A stretch of DNA of 64,000 bases. It comes from Acidobacteriota bacterium. GTDB taxonomy: Bacteria; Acidobacteriota; Terriglobia; Acidiferrales; UBA7541. Made by a program: the position numbers and the translations under genes. The notes under the pieces were generated by a model, which saw only the letters and a program-made list of their open reading frames with translations, had not been told where the DNA came from and ran no database searches. This document shows positions 46,945 through 55,434 of the stretch, piece after piece. How positions within the stretch are numbered: the stretch's first letter is position 1; the number at the start of each line of letters is the position of its first letter. The stretch spans positions 428,653 through 492,652 of the forward strand of contig JABCZN010000002.1 of assembly GCA_013289665.1 (NCBI GenBank), written 5' to 3'.

Positions 46945-49407
46945 CTAGCGGGATTGGGCTGCGAGGTAGGTGGATGGTTTTGGGGTGGCGGCGGAGACCG
47001 TGCTTTTGGGCGTTTCGCCGTAGAGGGCGCGGTACATGTCGGTGTTGCGCAGGACGATCTGGACGTACTCACGCGTTTCGGTGAAGGGGATGGATTCGAC
47101 GAGTTCGGGGACTTCGTCGTAGGTGCGTTCGGATTTCCAGAGGGCGATGCGGTCTTCGCCGGCGTTATAAGCGGCGGCGGCGTATTCGGGGCCGCCAGTG
47201 GCACGGGTGAGGTTGGCGATGTAGAGCATGCCAAGTTCGATGTTGATGTTGGGATCGAACAGCGAATTCTTGGTGTAGCGAATCTTGCGTTCCTTCGCGA
47301 GCAGGCGCCCGGTCTTCGGAAGAATCTGCATCAGGCCAATGGCGTCGGCATGGGAGACGGCGTCGGCCTGGAAGGTGGATTCCTGGCGGATCAGGCCGGC
47401 GGCGAACATGGGATCAAAATTGTTGCGTTGGGCTTCGTGGCGAATCGCGGCTTCGTAGGGAAACGGAAACAAGACTTTCCAGACGTTCGACGGGACTTCG
47501 TTCAGTTTGCGGGAATCGAAATTCGGAACGGCCATGCGGCCGTAAGCCATGCCAGTGGCGAAATGGCCTTGATCGAACGCGGCTTGCGCGGCTTCGACGA
47601 GATAACGCGGCGAAGCGGTGGCGGCGAAAGCGGCTTTCAGTTCCAGTTCGGCGGAAGCGTCAAAGGCGATTGTGCGCAGAGCCTGGGCACGATTCCAGCG
47701 ATCGGCAACAAGGGGTGCGATGGGCTCGTCAAAAGGACGCAGCGGCGGGGAGGCGGGAATTTCCGCGAGCGCGTCGGCGGGGTCGGAATCGCCTGGAGCG
47801 AGTTTTGCCAGGCGTTGATCCGCGGCGTGCGCAAAATACGTGGACGGGAAACGATCCGTGGCCTTTTCATAGAAGGCGCGGGCGCGCGCGGGATTTCCGC
47901 CGCGTTCGGCGTTTCGGCCCAGCCAATAAAGGGCATTTACCGCTCCACCGGTGGCGGGATACTTGCGCAGGAAATTGGTCATTTTTTCATCGGCGAACGG
48001 CTGGCGCTGGATGTAGGCGATCCACGCGAGGCGCCATTCGGCGTTCTGGGCATGCTTGCCGGCCGGAAAGACGTCGAGCAGTCGCTGGTAGTAGTTCCCT
48101 GCTTTCGCGCGATCAAGTTCCACCCAGTAGTAGTTTCCGGCGGCCATCAGCGAATCTTCCGTCCAATGGCTCTGCGGATATTTCTCGGCATTTTTTTCGA
48201 TCGCGGTGAGCATTTCGACTTCTTTTTTGTCGGAGCGCCAGGCCTGGGAAAGCTGGTAGAGGCGCTCGGCATCGGCTTCAGGATCGGTGACGGAAAGTTT
48301 CACGAATAGGCTGGGAGCGGCTTTGGGATGCTGGCGGCATTCCGCGGCGCGAACCAGGGCGCGCTGACGGATGGGATTTTCGGGATCCTTGAGGATCGTG
48401 GCGAGCTTTTCGAATTCGGTGCGGGCTTCGTGCCACTTGTGCGCGTCATAGAAAATCTGCGCGCGCTGATCCTGCATTTCGCCGGTGGCATAGGGAAATT
48501 CACTGTGCAATTGCTTGTTCAGGCGAGCGAGCGCGGCGGCCGCGTCCTTTGACTCGTCGGCGAGCGGATACTTGTAGAACAGGGCCTGGTAATCTTTCGC
48601 GGCAGGCACGAATTTGCGAGCGGACTCCTCGGCGCGAGCGCGAGCGAGCAGAAGATTGGGCTTCGAACCGGCGGCGGGATAGGTCGCGAGCGCGTCGAGA
48701 CCATCCTGCGGACGGCCGATGGCAATGGCGGCGGGAACGTAGGCTTCAAGAACCTGGTCCTTGAAAGCCGCGCCCGGGTAATCCTTCAGGATTTGCGCAA
48801 GGTCTTGTGCGGCAGCGGCGTTTTTGCCCAGCGCGCGTTCGGCCTGCGCTGTCCAGAAGAGTGTGTATTCATAAAGCAGCGTATCGGGCTTGGCCTTTTG
48901 CAGCCAGTTGAGGGCCTGCTGGGCGTGATTTTTCGAATAGTCGTCGTAGCCGAGGGCGAGTGCGGCGCGCTGGCCCCAGACGCTGGAAATATTTTTGCTG
49001 GCAAAGGCGGCGAGCTTTTCGTATGCGCCGGGCGTGCCGCGATGCAGATCGCGCGCGAGCAGGGCGAGTTCCTTTTGCGCGGCGGCGTCTTCGGGAGTGG
49101 AAGCGTCGAGAGCCGGAGAGGTGGTGTCCGGCTTGCAGCCGGTGGCGCACGCGGGAGATTTCGGATGAGTTGATTTTTTCTTTTTCTTTTTGGTCTGGGC
49201 GGAAAGGTCGCCGGCGCAGAGGAGGGAGAGACAGAGGAAGAGAACGGAAAGAATTGCGGGCCAGGATCGCGGCGCGACGGATAATTTTGTGGCGCGGCCA
49301 TGCGAAGCTTCAGGCCTGAAGGCCTGAGCTACACGGCGGCGGGCGGGATTACCGCGATTTCCCGGCCGTGGCGTAAGGATATTCACCGAGCGCGCTGGAA
49401 TCGCCAT
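46945..49407 (-). CDS. Slt-type soluble lytic murein transglycosylase
   Basis: About 820 residues. A signal peptide (SWPAILSVLFLCLSLLC) starts well inside the frame, then a long superhelix of TPR-like helices (about 100-620), then a GH23 catalytic domain with the Glu of RQESTF and GLMQILPKTG, AAAYNAGEDR. It cleaves peptidoglycan glycan strands to 1,6-anhydro products. The start is uncertain: ATG 49407 or GTG 49386 both overlap the upstream gene by about 40-60 bp, and no start codon is found nearer the signal peptide. A palindrome (49310-49327) sits in this N-terminal part and may have been inserted. Confidence 0.88.
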   Translation of the reverse strand: MAIPARSVNILTPRPGNRGNPARRRVAQAFRPEASHGRATKLSVAPRSWPAILSVLFLCLSLLCAGDLSAQTKKKKKKSTHPKSPACATGCKPDTTSPALDASTPEDAAAQKELALLARDLHRGTPGAYEKLAAFASKNISSVWGQRAALALGYDDYSKNHAQQALNWLQKAKPDTLLYEYTLFWTAQAERALGKNAAAAQDLAQILKDYPGAAFKDQVLEAYVPAAIAIGRPQDGLDALATYPAAGSKPNLLLARARAEESARKFVPAAKDYQALFYKYPLADESKDAAAALARLNKQLHSEFPYATGEMQDQRAQIFYDAHKWHEARTEFEKLATILKDPENPIRQRALVRAAECRQHPKAAPSLFVKLSVTDPEADAERLYQLSQAWRSDKKEVEMLTAIEKNAEKYPQSHWTEDSLMAAGNYYWVELDRAKAGNYYQRLLDVFPAGKHAQNAEWRLAWIAYIQRQPFADEKMTNFLRKYPATGGAVNALYWLGRNAERGGNPARARAFYEKATDRFPSTYFAHAADQRLAKLAPGDSDPADALAEIPASPPLRPFDEPIAPLVADRWNRAQALRTIAFDASAELELKAAFAATASPRYLVEAAQAAFDQGHFATGMAYGRMAVPNFDSRKLNEVPSNVWKVLFPFPYEAAIRHEAQRNNFDPMFAAGLIRQESTFQADAVSHADAIGLMQILPKTGRLLAKERKIRYTKNSLFDPNINIELGMLYIANLTRATGGPEYAAAAYNAGEDRIALWKSERTYDEVPELVESIPFTETREYVQIVLRNTDMYRALYGETPKSTVSAATPKPSTYLAAQSR
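49310..49327. repeat. Palindrome inside the Slt 5' region
   Basis: TCAGGCCT-GA-AGGCCTGA, a perfect 8-bp inverted repeat with flanking AGCT-type bases, between the stop of the upstream gene and the Slt signal peptide. Confidence 0.6.
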
Positions 49408-50110
49408 CGGCAAGAATTTCCACCATCCAGCGATAGAAGTAATCCACCGGGTGGTCCATGATGGGTTTGAATCTACGGTCGTATTCTCGATGAGCTTTCT
49501 CAATGTCGTCTTTCAGTCGGATGCAGATATCTCTGTTTTCGCGGCCCAGTCTGACCTGTTCCGGTCTCAACATTTTAATATCTTGCATGGATACTTTCGC
49601 AACGCGATTTGCGCGGCGATGAAGCTCTTGTTCCTCAGGAGTCAACTGGTTGACGTTGAAGTCGGCTTCCGAGATGGGGCCTACTTCGGTGACATGGAGC
49701 TCGGTTTCGACGCGGGGCTCGGGGGCCGGCTCGACACGGGTAGGTGGAGCCGGAGAGGCGGCCTTTGGTTGAGGATAGCTGGGGGCCGGGCGTGCGGGCG
49801 GGGCAGCGGGTTCGGGAGCGACGCGGCCGATGGCTTCGGTGATTTTTTCCTCAAGCGGACTGCGCGGGCCGGGCTGAAGGGCCATGGCCGTGAAACGTGT
49901 AAGAACTTCAAGAGCGGCGGCGAGCGACGCGGCGGCGGTCTGCGCACGAAGCATGGGGGGAAGCGCGTTGGTGGGCTTGCTGCTCGAGCAGGCGGCGACG
50001 ATGTCATTGATGGACTGCTGAAGCTCGTCGCTGGTGCGCTGGATGCGCTCAAGGTTGTCGCGGAGAGCGCGAGCGACGGCTTGTTCGACGGCGTTGGATT
50101 CAGGTGCCAT
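49349..50110 (-). CDS. Proline-rich hypothetical protein
   Basis: A 253-residue cytoplasmic-type protein. Residues 1-85 are helical and may be coiled coil (ALRDNLERIQRTSDELQQSIND). A Pro/Ala-rich linker spans about 98-130. The C-terminal 110 residues are charged, with HRRANRVAKVSMQDIKML and REYDRRFKPIMDHPVDYFYRWM. I recognise no family. It precedes the Slt gene on the same strand and overlaps its likely start. Confidence 0.7.
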   Translation of the reverse strand: MAPESNAVEQAVARALRDNLERIQRTSDELQQSINDIVAACSSSKPTNALPPMLRAQTAAASLAAALEVLTRFTAMALQPGPRSPLEEKITEAIGRVAPEPAAPPARPAPSYPQPKAASPAPPTRVEPAPEPRVETELHVTEVGPISEADFNVNQLTPEEQELHRRANRVAKVSMQDIKMLRPEQVRLGRENRDICIRLKDDIEKAHREYDRRFKPIMDHPVDYFYRWMVEILADGDSSALGEYPYATAGKSR

Positions 50111-50362
50111 ACCCTCTATTAGGGGCGTTTTGCCCGATGTTCTCCCGTTTTGCCATTGTGGGGCGCGGACGCGGGAGCGTCAACGGTAAGGGGGAGGGGG
50201 TGTGACTAAAAGGATGATGCGGAATTGGGAGGCTCGGGGCGTCGGGTTATCTGGAATCGGTCGGAGGGGGATGAGCGATTGCCCCGCCCCGAAAGCATTG
50301 AGTGGCAAACAGATAACAGCGATCAGAGATCAGGAGGCAGGAGGGGCGTTGGGGAGCTGGAG

Positions 50363-50827
50363 CTAGGTGGGCTTTTGGCCGAGGGCCTTGGACATCAAGT
50401 AGCGGTGGTGGTCGAAGAAGCCGCGGCGGCGGTAGAGCTCGATGGCCGGATTGCCGTGGGTGACCTCGAGGTGAAGGAATTTGGCGTGGTGCTCGCGCGA
50501 TGCGGCCTCGGCCAGATCGAGAAGCTGCGTTCCAATTCCCTTTCCGCGATGGGATCGCTCGACGAAGAGTTCGTCAATCCATGCGCCTTTGCCGCGATAT
50601 TCGAGGCTGTAGTCGAAACAGATCACCAGGTAGCCGATCGGCGTATTTTCTTCGCAGACGAGATAGGCGACTCCGTGAACAGGATTTTCAAGAAGCTCGG
50701 CGAGATTGGTCCGGACTGTGGGTTCGTGAAACTGTTCCGACCAGGGGTCATCCGCTTGCATGTGGCGCATCATCAGAAGCAACAATTCGAGATCTGCCAG
50801 AGTGGCACGGGCGCTAGCGAAGGGCAT
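50363..50827 (-). CDS. GNAT family N-acetyltransferase
   Basis: A 154-residue acetyl-CoA-dependent acetyltransferase. The acetyl-CoA-binding motif A is RSHRGKGIGTQLLDLAE (Q/RxxGxG/A type) after the beta-4 strand AWIDELFV; the C-terminal part HGNPAIELYRRRGF is typical. The substrate is unknown; relatives acetylate small amines, antibiotics or protein N-termini. Monocistronic. Confidence 0.9.
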   Translation of the reverse strand: MPFASARATLADLELLLLMMRHMQADDPWSEQFHEPTVRTNLAELLENPVHGVAYLVCEENTPIGYLVICFDYSLEYRGKGAWIDELFVERSHRGKGIGTQLLDLAEAASREHHAKFLHLEVTHGNPAIELYRRRGFFDHHRYLMSKALGQKPT

Positions 50828-50896
50828 GAGAAGCGATCTCGCCTTTGCAGGAAAGTAGAATTGGCGACAAGGATCATACTACGCAGAGGCCGGTCT

Positions 50897-51397
50897 TTAG
50901 ACCGGGAGTAGAAAAGCAAGAACACAGCGAGGAACCGCTGTGCCAGAAAGACCGGGCGGTGGAGAAGAGTTCCAAACCCCGTTCAAAAAGCACAGGGGAT
51001 TCGGGATGACAGACTGTTGAATGTTCGGCAAGCCTGCCAAGCGGAAACACGGAAGCTGGCCCCCGATGCGGCGGATTGGTGCGACGGTGGACGAGGAAGA
51101 ATTGTTGAGAGCGAACTGCTGGAAGCCCAGCTGCACTGTGGAATAGGCCTGTTGGGCACCCGATAAATTGCCCGCCTGCAGTTGCTGGCCGAGTTGGCCG
51201 AACACTATAGAGTCGGCGTTCTCTGCTCGCTGGGGACTGGCTGGATTCCCCGCTGCCGTGAAGGTGATGATGATGTGCTTGACCCGCGCCCTGCTGCTGG
51301 ACGGTGGCGAGATCCGATTGCGTTGCTCGGGTGTTACCCGATTTCAGATCCTGCGCCAGTTGCGAAACGGCGGTAGCCAGCGGGCTGCTGCTCTGCG
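50897..51397 (-). pseudogene. Remnant of a Gln/His-rich acidobacterial-type protein
   Basis: Two helical repeats lie in different frames: PLATAVSQLAQDLKSGN (51397 down) with a His-rich linker (QAHHHHLHG), and then MFGQLGQQLQAGNLSGAQQAYS from 51205. The frameshift is near 51210-51230. The 3' end runs into unrelated sequence. I associate the repeat unit (LxQDLQSGNLxxAQQ) with small secreted acidobacterial proteins of unknown function. Confidence 0.55.
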
Positions 51398-51564
51398 CCG
51401 GAAGCAGGCGTGAGCAGAGAGCTTTGTTGGCCGCTGGGAAGAAGCTCCTCGAGCGATGAGAATTACCCGGCGCGGTTTGCCCAGGGAGGCTCAGTGGGCG
51501 GCAAAGTGTGCCGCAAAGGCCGCGAACACCCGGTGTGGACTTGCGTGGTAAACTAGAGACTCAA

Positions 51565-51916
51565 GGGGGCGACCCGGTTTCGACGGAAGCTGTCGCGTCC
51601 CGGAGGCATGCCGGGGGCCAACCACCCGTAATCGGCTGGAAACTAGAACTGCCAACAACAACTTGGCACTTGCTGCTTAATTAATTAAGCGCACGCTTCC
51701 CCGGGCTTTGCTCATGGGCCCGGCAAGAAGCGTCAAACAGTGAGCTGGCCCGAGCCTTTCGGTCCGTAAGGCTTGGGCGAGAACCATCGGACTAGCCAGC
51801 TGCGTTTCTTGCTCGTTCTAAGCGCGGAGGGCGAAACAAACGGAACTGAGATAAGCATGTAGGCTCCGTGGCGTAGCGCTTTTCGGACGGGGGTTCGACT
51901 CCCCCCGCCTCCACCA
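51565..51916 (+). ncRNA. ssrA: tmRNA
   Basis: A 352-nt transfer-messenger RNA that rescues stalled ribosomes. The 5' end GGGGGCG pairs with the 3' CGCCTCC before the encoded ACCA; the T-arm GGGTTCGACTCCCC is at the 3' end. The tag frame is at 51651-51680 and encodes ANNNLALAA followed by TAA. A -10-like TAAACT lies at 51549-51554. The last 21 bases are repeated at 53139-53159, marking an integration at its 3' end. Confidence 0.97.
51896..51916 (+). repeat. Left attachment-like repeat (ssrA 3' end)
   Basis: The 21-bp sequence beginning CGACTCCCCCC and ending CCTCCACCA forms the 3' end of the functional tmRNA and is identical to 53139-53159. Confidence 0.85.
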
Positions 51917-52105
51917 ATTTGAGCATTCAAGCTCAATTAGTTAGCGAGCAGGACTTTTTCGCGTACCCCCCGCGCCTAAGTGGGTGTTCGCCCGGGAAAC
52001 CGAACTCGAAACCCGAACAAACTAAACCGCAAAGCCAACCCTCCTCATCCACCACTACAAGATTTCTTAAAAGGCGGTCTCGGCTTTCCTGAGGTAGCTC
52101 GTTAT

Positions 52106-52122
52106 GGTATAACAGTTATACC
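52106..52122. promoter_or_regulatory. Operator of the island toxin-antitoxin pair
   Basis: GGTATAAC-A-GTTATACC is a perfect inverted repeat 4 bp upstream of the toxin ATG. It overlaps a TATAAC -10-like element, so the antitoxin or the complex could repress by blocking RNA polymerase. Confidence 0.7.
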
Positions 52123-52125
52123 ACG

Positions 52126-52404
52126 ATGCGTTTCGACTTCGATGCCCAGAAGAGCAAGCGGTTAAGGGCGAACCCCAAGCGTGGGATCGGCTTTGAGGAA
52201 GCGCAGGAGATATTTAAGCATCCCTTCTACCTTGACCAGCGCTCTGATATGCCAGAGCAGTACAGAGCCATTGGCTGGGTAGGAGAAAAGCTGTACGCGC
52301 TCATTTTTGAGGTGAGGGAAGATAACGACGGAGAGTACTATCACCTCGTGACACTGTGGAAAGCGACGACGCAGGAGCACCAACTCTATGAAAAGCACTC
52401 GTAA
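52126..52404 (+). CDS. BrnT-like toxin
   Basis: A 92-residue RelE-fold toxin of the BrnT family: FDAQKSKRLRANPKRGIGFEEAQEIF at the N-terminus, then RAIGWVGEKLYALIFEVRED and a C-terminal YEKHS. BrnT proteins are ribonucleases that arrest translation. The catalytic Lys/Arg set is plausible, but the usual IRxISARxA segment here reads YHLVTLWKAT, so activity may differ. The 3' end overlaps the antitoxin gene by 17 bp. A perfect palindrome covers its promoter. Confidence 0.8.
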   Translation: MRFDFDAQKSKRLRANPKRGIGFEEAQEIFKHPFYLDQRSDMPEQYRAIGWVGEKLYALIFEVREDNDGEYYHLVTLWKATTQEHQLYEKHS

Positions 52405-52678
52405 ACAGAAAAGGCGTATGTCGGCCGAGAACATTGCCCGCCTCGCCGACCAGGGAAAGGATGTCTCGCGCTTTTTCACAAACGTCGGGCAAATGATGGG
52501 CCCAATCCAGCGGGTGAATGTAGACTTCGCGTCGCCAATGCTGGACGAATTGGATAACGCGGCAAGGGAATTGAACATTAGCCGGCAGGCGGTAATCAAG
52601 ACGCTAATCCGGCAAGCGCTTGACCAGCACTATCTGGCTGCGGCACGCCAATCCACTGCGAAGCAGCGTATAGGCTAA
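52388..52678 (+). CDS. Ribbon-helix-helix antitoxin, BrnA/CopG-like
   Basis: A 96-residue partner of the BrnT-like toxin. The last 55 residues form a ribbon-helix-helix: IQRVNVDFASPMLDELDNAA, then NISRQAVIKTLIRQALDQH. The basic N-terminus may bind the toxin. Overlap with the toxin gene indicates coupled translation. The dimer probably binds the GGTATAAC palindrome upstream. Confidence 0.8.
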   Translation: MKSTRKQKRRMSAENIARLADQGKDVSRFFTNVGQMMGPIQRVNVDFASPMLDELDNAARELNISRQAVIKTLIRQALDQHYLAAARQSTAKQRIG

Positions 52679-53138
52679 GCATCGTTCGGGATGAGGTAGA
52701 AGAGAATCTGTTGCTCCACGCGAAGCGTTGCAAGCTCTGAATGCCAACCAGCTCACTACAGTTGGCCGGTCAAATTGACCGACCGGAGATGGTCCCCTGT
52801 CCTCGTGAGGTCCAACCACATCACGATCGTCCCTGTACTTCTTTGACCTATGTCCAAGCCTGGCTGGTGAGATAAACTTCCGGAGCGCCCTCGGTCCTTT
52901 GCTTTGGTAATGGTTCTGTCGGCCACTCGGAAGTTGGGCAGACGGGTTATGGGAAGCGAGAGGATATTCTGGTCAGCAACTTGGAAATAAACGTGACGCG
53001 GTAATCTGAATTTCGTTTAGCAATTGAAAAAACTCACGTTCCAGATACGTTCCAGTTAAGCACAACTTCGCCGCGTGCTGCGTTTTGAGCGTCTCGAAAA
53101 ATCAATAAGTTGCGTGTTTTCAATACCCCTGAATATTC

Positions 53139-53159
53139 CGACTCCCCCCGCCTCCACCA
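53139..53159 (+). repeat. Right attachment-like repeat
   Basis: Perfect 21-bp copy of the ssrA 3' end, without the rest of the tmRNA, 1,243 bp downstream of the first copy. Confidence 0.85.
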
Positions 53160-53447
53160 TATTAAAGCCTCTGTAGTCAAAAGGTTACAGCCTTGCGGGT
53201 GTACCCGCGTTCCATAATGAGTTCCACGGATGTTCGTATTTGAGCGACCTGCGTATTGCAGAGCGGCGTTGAATTGCCTTATCTAGCGATCGAGAGGAAC
53301 ATCGGGGATTTTTTAGACATCGTTATCCAGATGGAGCCTCGCCCTGGCCTTCGTTTCGTTGTCGAAATCCTGGAAATTCAAGGATTCGAGCTATTTTCCT
53401 AAGTGTGGCTAAGCAAACGAAAGGAAGCTAAACTATCTACCACATCA

Positions 53448-53705
53448 TCACTTTTGGAGACGATCAGCAGTCTGGCGTTCCTCTTCCAGGTCCTCAAAGC
53501 TGTACCGTAGCGGGGGAACACTGTGTTTCGCCGCGAAATCCATGAGAGCCGCCACAGGAGTCTGACATAGCTCCGCAGCGCGTCCGAGCGAGACCTTATC
53601 CTCGCGATAAAGTTCGAGGGCCAGCAATCGAGCGGCTTCCTCAGAGAGCGTGCTCTGCTCCAAATTTGCCGCCCTTAGAATTTCCGAAGGCAACTTTACA
53701 TCCAC
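53448..53705 (-). CDS. UPF0175 family antitoxin-like protein
   Basis: An 85-residue helical protein with the UPF0175 core: EEAARLLALELYREDKVSLGRAAELCQTPVAALMDFAAKH. UPF0175 proteins usually precede a DUF3368 PIN-domain toxin. No such toxin frame is visible downstream, so this is an orphan antitoxin, perhaps a remnant of an accessory insertion beside the ssrA island. The 288 bp between the island and this gene hold nothing recognisable. Confidence 0.75.
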   Translation of the reverse strand: MDVKLPSEILRAANLEQSTLSEEAARLLALELYREDKVSLGRAAELCQTPVAALMDFAAKHSVPPLRYSFEDLEEERQTADRLQK

Positions 53706-54021
53706 GGTTTCCAGATTCCAGAATCAGCATCCGTTGAGGTTTGTCATGCGGTATCGTTTGCCGTTCGCTTGATTGATGTAAACAAGAGCGGCAACCTCAT
53801 TGCCTCGTTAACTCTCGGATTTCAAAATGTCATCGGTGAACAAGCATACGCGGGAATCATGTTCCTGCCTTTGACAGGGGTCGCATATAATTTCAGGATG
53901 GGCGACGGTTCGGGGTTGCCGCGTTGCGGTTCGAACCGAACTGTCAACTGCATCATCCCTACGGACAACCCGTTATCCTACTATCTGTAACCAATCCGCC
54001 AGTTTGGACGGCGCGACGGGC
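53706..54021. other. Intergenic region
   Basis: 316 bp. A 73-codon open frame at 53769-53990 has no family features or ribosome site and is not called. No RNA or strong palindrome is evident. Confidence 0.4.
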
Positions 54022-55434
54022 TTAGGGGATTTGCGCGGATGCGAGCCCCTTGCGCTTCAGGGGCTTCCACGCGCGGTCGCCGCGCAAGTATTGCCAAAGG
54101 CCCTGTAACCGCCACATCATATGCATCTGCCGGTATGGGAAATGCTCGAAGAAGCAGTAACTTATGAGCCGGGCAACGTCTTGCCAGTCGTTGTACCGTT
54201 TGTAAGTGATTTCTTCGAGCAGGACGGCCCCCATTGAAATCACCGTCGCGAATGCGAACCCGAACAGCAGGAACTGCAGGCAAAATTCCCGGCTCAGCAC
54301 GCCCAGGCAAGCCGCCAGGGTAATCGTCGCAATCCCTACAATTTCGACCACGGGTGCAAACAATTCGAACAACCACAAGTAAGGAAGGGCAATGCAACCA
54401 ATCCTGCCGTAGCGGGGCCGAAAGAGCATGTCCCGGTTTGGCCATAGCACGTCCATCAAACCGTTCTGCCAACGTGCTCGCTGCCTCCCCAGCGACTGCA
54501 AGTCGGAGGGAACTTCCGTCCAGCACATGGGGTCCGGCACAAAACGAATTTCATAATCGGCCCTTTTCTCGAGCAAATGCCTGTGCAGGCGCGCTACCAA
54601 ATCGAAGTCTTCACCAATCGCGTGCGACCTATAGCCGCCGACCGCGCGCACCAGATCCGTTCGAAACACTCCAAACGCCCCGGAAATAATCGTCAGCATG
54701 TTTCCCTGCCCCCAGGCCTCCCTGCCAATCAAGAACGCGCGGAGATATTCGACCACCTGGATAACTTCAATGCTCTTGCGCGGCAAACGTACGCGCCGCA
54801 AGTTCCCTCCCTCGATCTCCGATCCGTTCAATACCCGGATGATTCCGCTGACCGCAACGACGCGTTTTGGGTCCGCGAGGATTGGTACCATGATTCGCAA
54901 CAGCGCGTCGCGCTCAAGGACGGAGTCCGCGTCTACGATACACACGTATGGCGAAGTTGCCGCGTTCAAACCCGCATTAACCGCGTCTGCCTTGCTGCCT
55001 CCCGCGTCCTTGTCAATGACCAGCAGCCTTGGGTCAACGTCACTTCGGTACAGTCCTCGTACGAGTGCACTCTTGGCTTCCGGAACGTACACCGTCCTAA
55101 CAGGCCGCAGGCGAAATTCTTCCCGTATTTCCTCTAGGGTGCGGTCTTCCGATCCGTCGTTGACGACGATGATCTCAAGTTCGGGGTAATCAAGCTGCAA
55201 AAGGTTGTGTACGGCCACGCGGATAGAGCTCTCTTCGTTGTGCGCGGGCGAAATGATGGTTACAGGTGGCGCCATCGGAGAGTCTTTGATCCAGTCTAGG
55301 CGATGACTCTCCAGCCTGTGCTGATGCATCGCGCTTGTCTTCAGCGCGATAATCAACATAAACAGGTAGGCAATATTGGTTGCCAGGTAATACCAGAACA
55401 GGATGGAGTTCGAAATGTCTAGAAGGCGAATCAT
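54022..55434 (-). CDS. Processive-type glycosyltransferase, family 2
   Basis: A 470-residue inner-membrane polysaccharide synthase candidate. An N-terminal membrane helix is followed by a GT-A domain with VNDGSEDRT, the DADS metal site, IGEDFDL and the QRARW motif (QxxRW) that marks processive beta-glycan synthases such as cellulose and hyaluronan synthases. Three or four membrane helices follow. No PilZ domain is fused. It is the third gene of an operon with HEAT-repeat and YaiO-type proteins; its start overlaps the HEAT gene's stop by 4 bp. Confidence 0.9.
   Translation of the reverse strand: MIRLLDISNSILFWYYLATNIAYLFMLIIALKTSAMHQHRLESHRLDWIKDSPMAPPVTIISPAHNEESSIRVAVHNLLQLDYPELEIIVVNDGSEDRTLEEIREEFRLRPVRTVYVPEAKSALVRGLYRSDVDPRLLVIDKDAGGSKADAVNAGLNAATSPYVCIVDADSVLERDALLRIMVPILADPKRVVAVSGIIRVLNGSEIEGGNLRRVRLPRKSIEVIQVVEYLRAFLIGREAWGQGNMLTIISGAFGVFRTDLVRAVGGYRSHAIGEDFDLVARLHRHLLEKRADYEIRFVPDPMCWTEVPSDLQSLGRQRARWQNGLMDVLWPNRDMLFRPRYGRIGCIALPYLWLFELFAPVVEIVGIATITLAACLGVLSREFCLQFLLFGFAFATVISMGAVLLEEITYKRYNDWQDVARLISYCFFEHFPYRQMHMMWRLQGLWQYLRGDRAWKPLKRKGLASAQIP

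Larger units (their letters stand above)
51896..53159 (+). mobile_element. ssrA-integrated mini-island with toxin-antitoxin pair
   Basis: A 1.24-kb segment between two perfect copies of the last 21 bp of ssrA. Its only genes are a BrnT-like toxin and a ribbon-helix-helix antitoxin. There is no integrase, so it is either a deletion derivative of a larger island or a non-autonomous element moved in trans. The 460 bp after the antitoxin (52679-53138) hold no gene, only a palindrome CGGTCAA-A-TTGACCG (52767-52781) and a direct repeat of ACGTTCCAG (about 53035-53055). tmRNA 3' ends are established integrase targets. Confidence 0.8.

Noticed and set aside
46888..48309. 473-codon open frame on the plus strand
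   Set aside because: It is antisense to the Slt gene, whose TPR and GH23 motifs are unambiguous; Gly/Phe-rich composition is typical of the reverse frame of GC-rich coding DNA.
53769..53990. 73-codon open frame between the UPF0175 and glycosyltransferase genes
   Set aside because: No ribosome site, no family features, and unremarkable composition.
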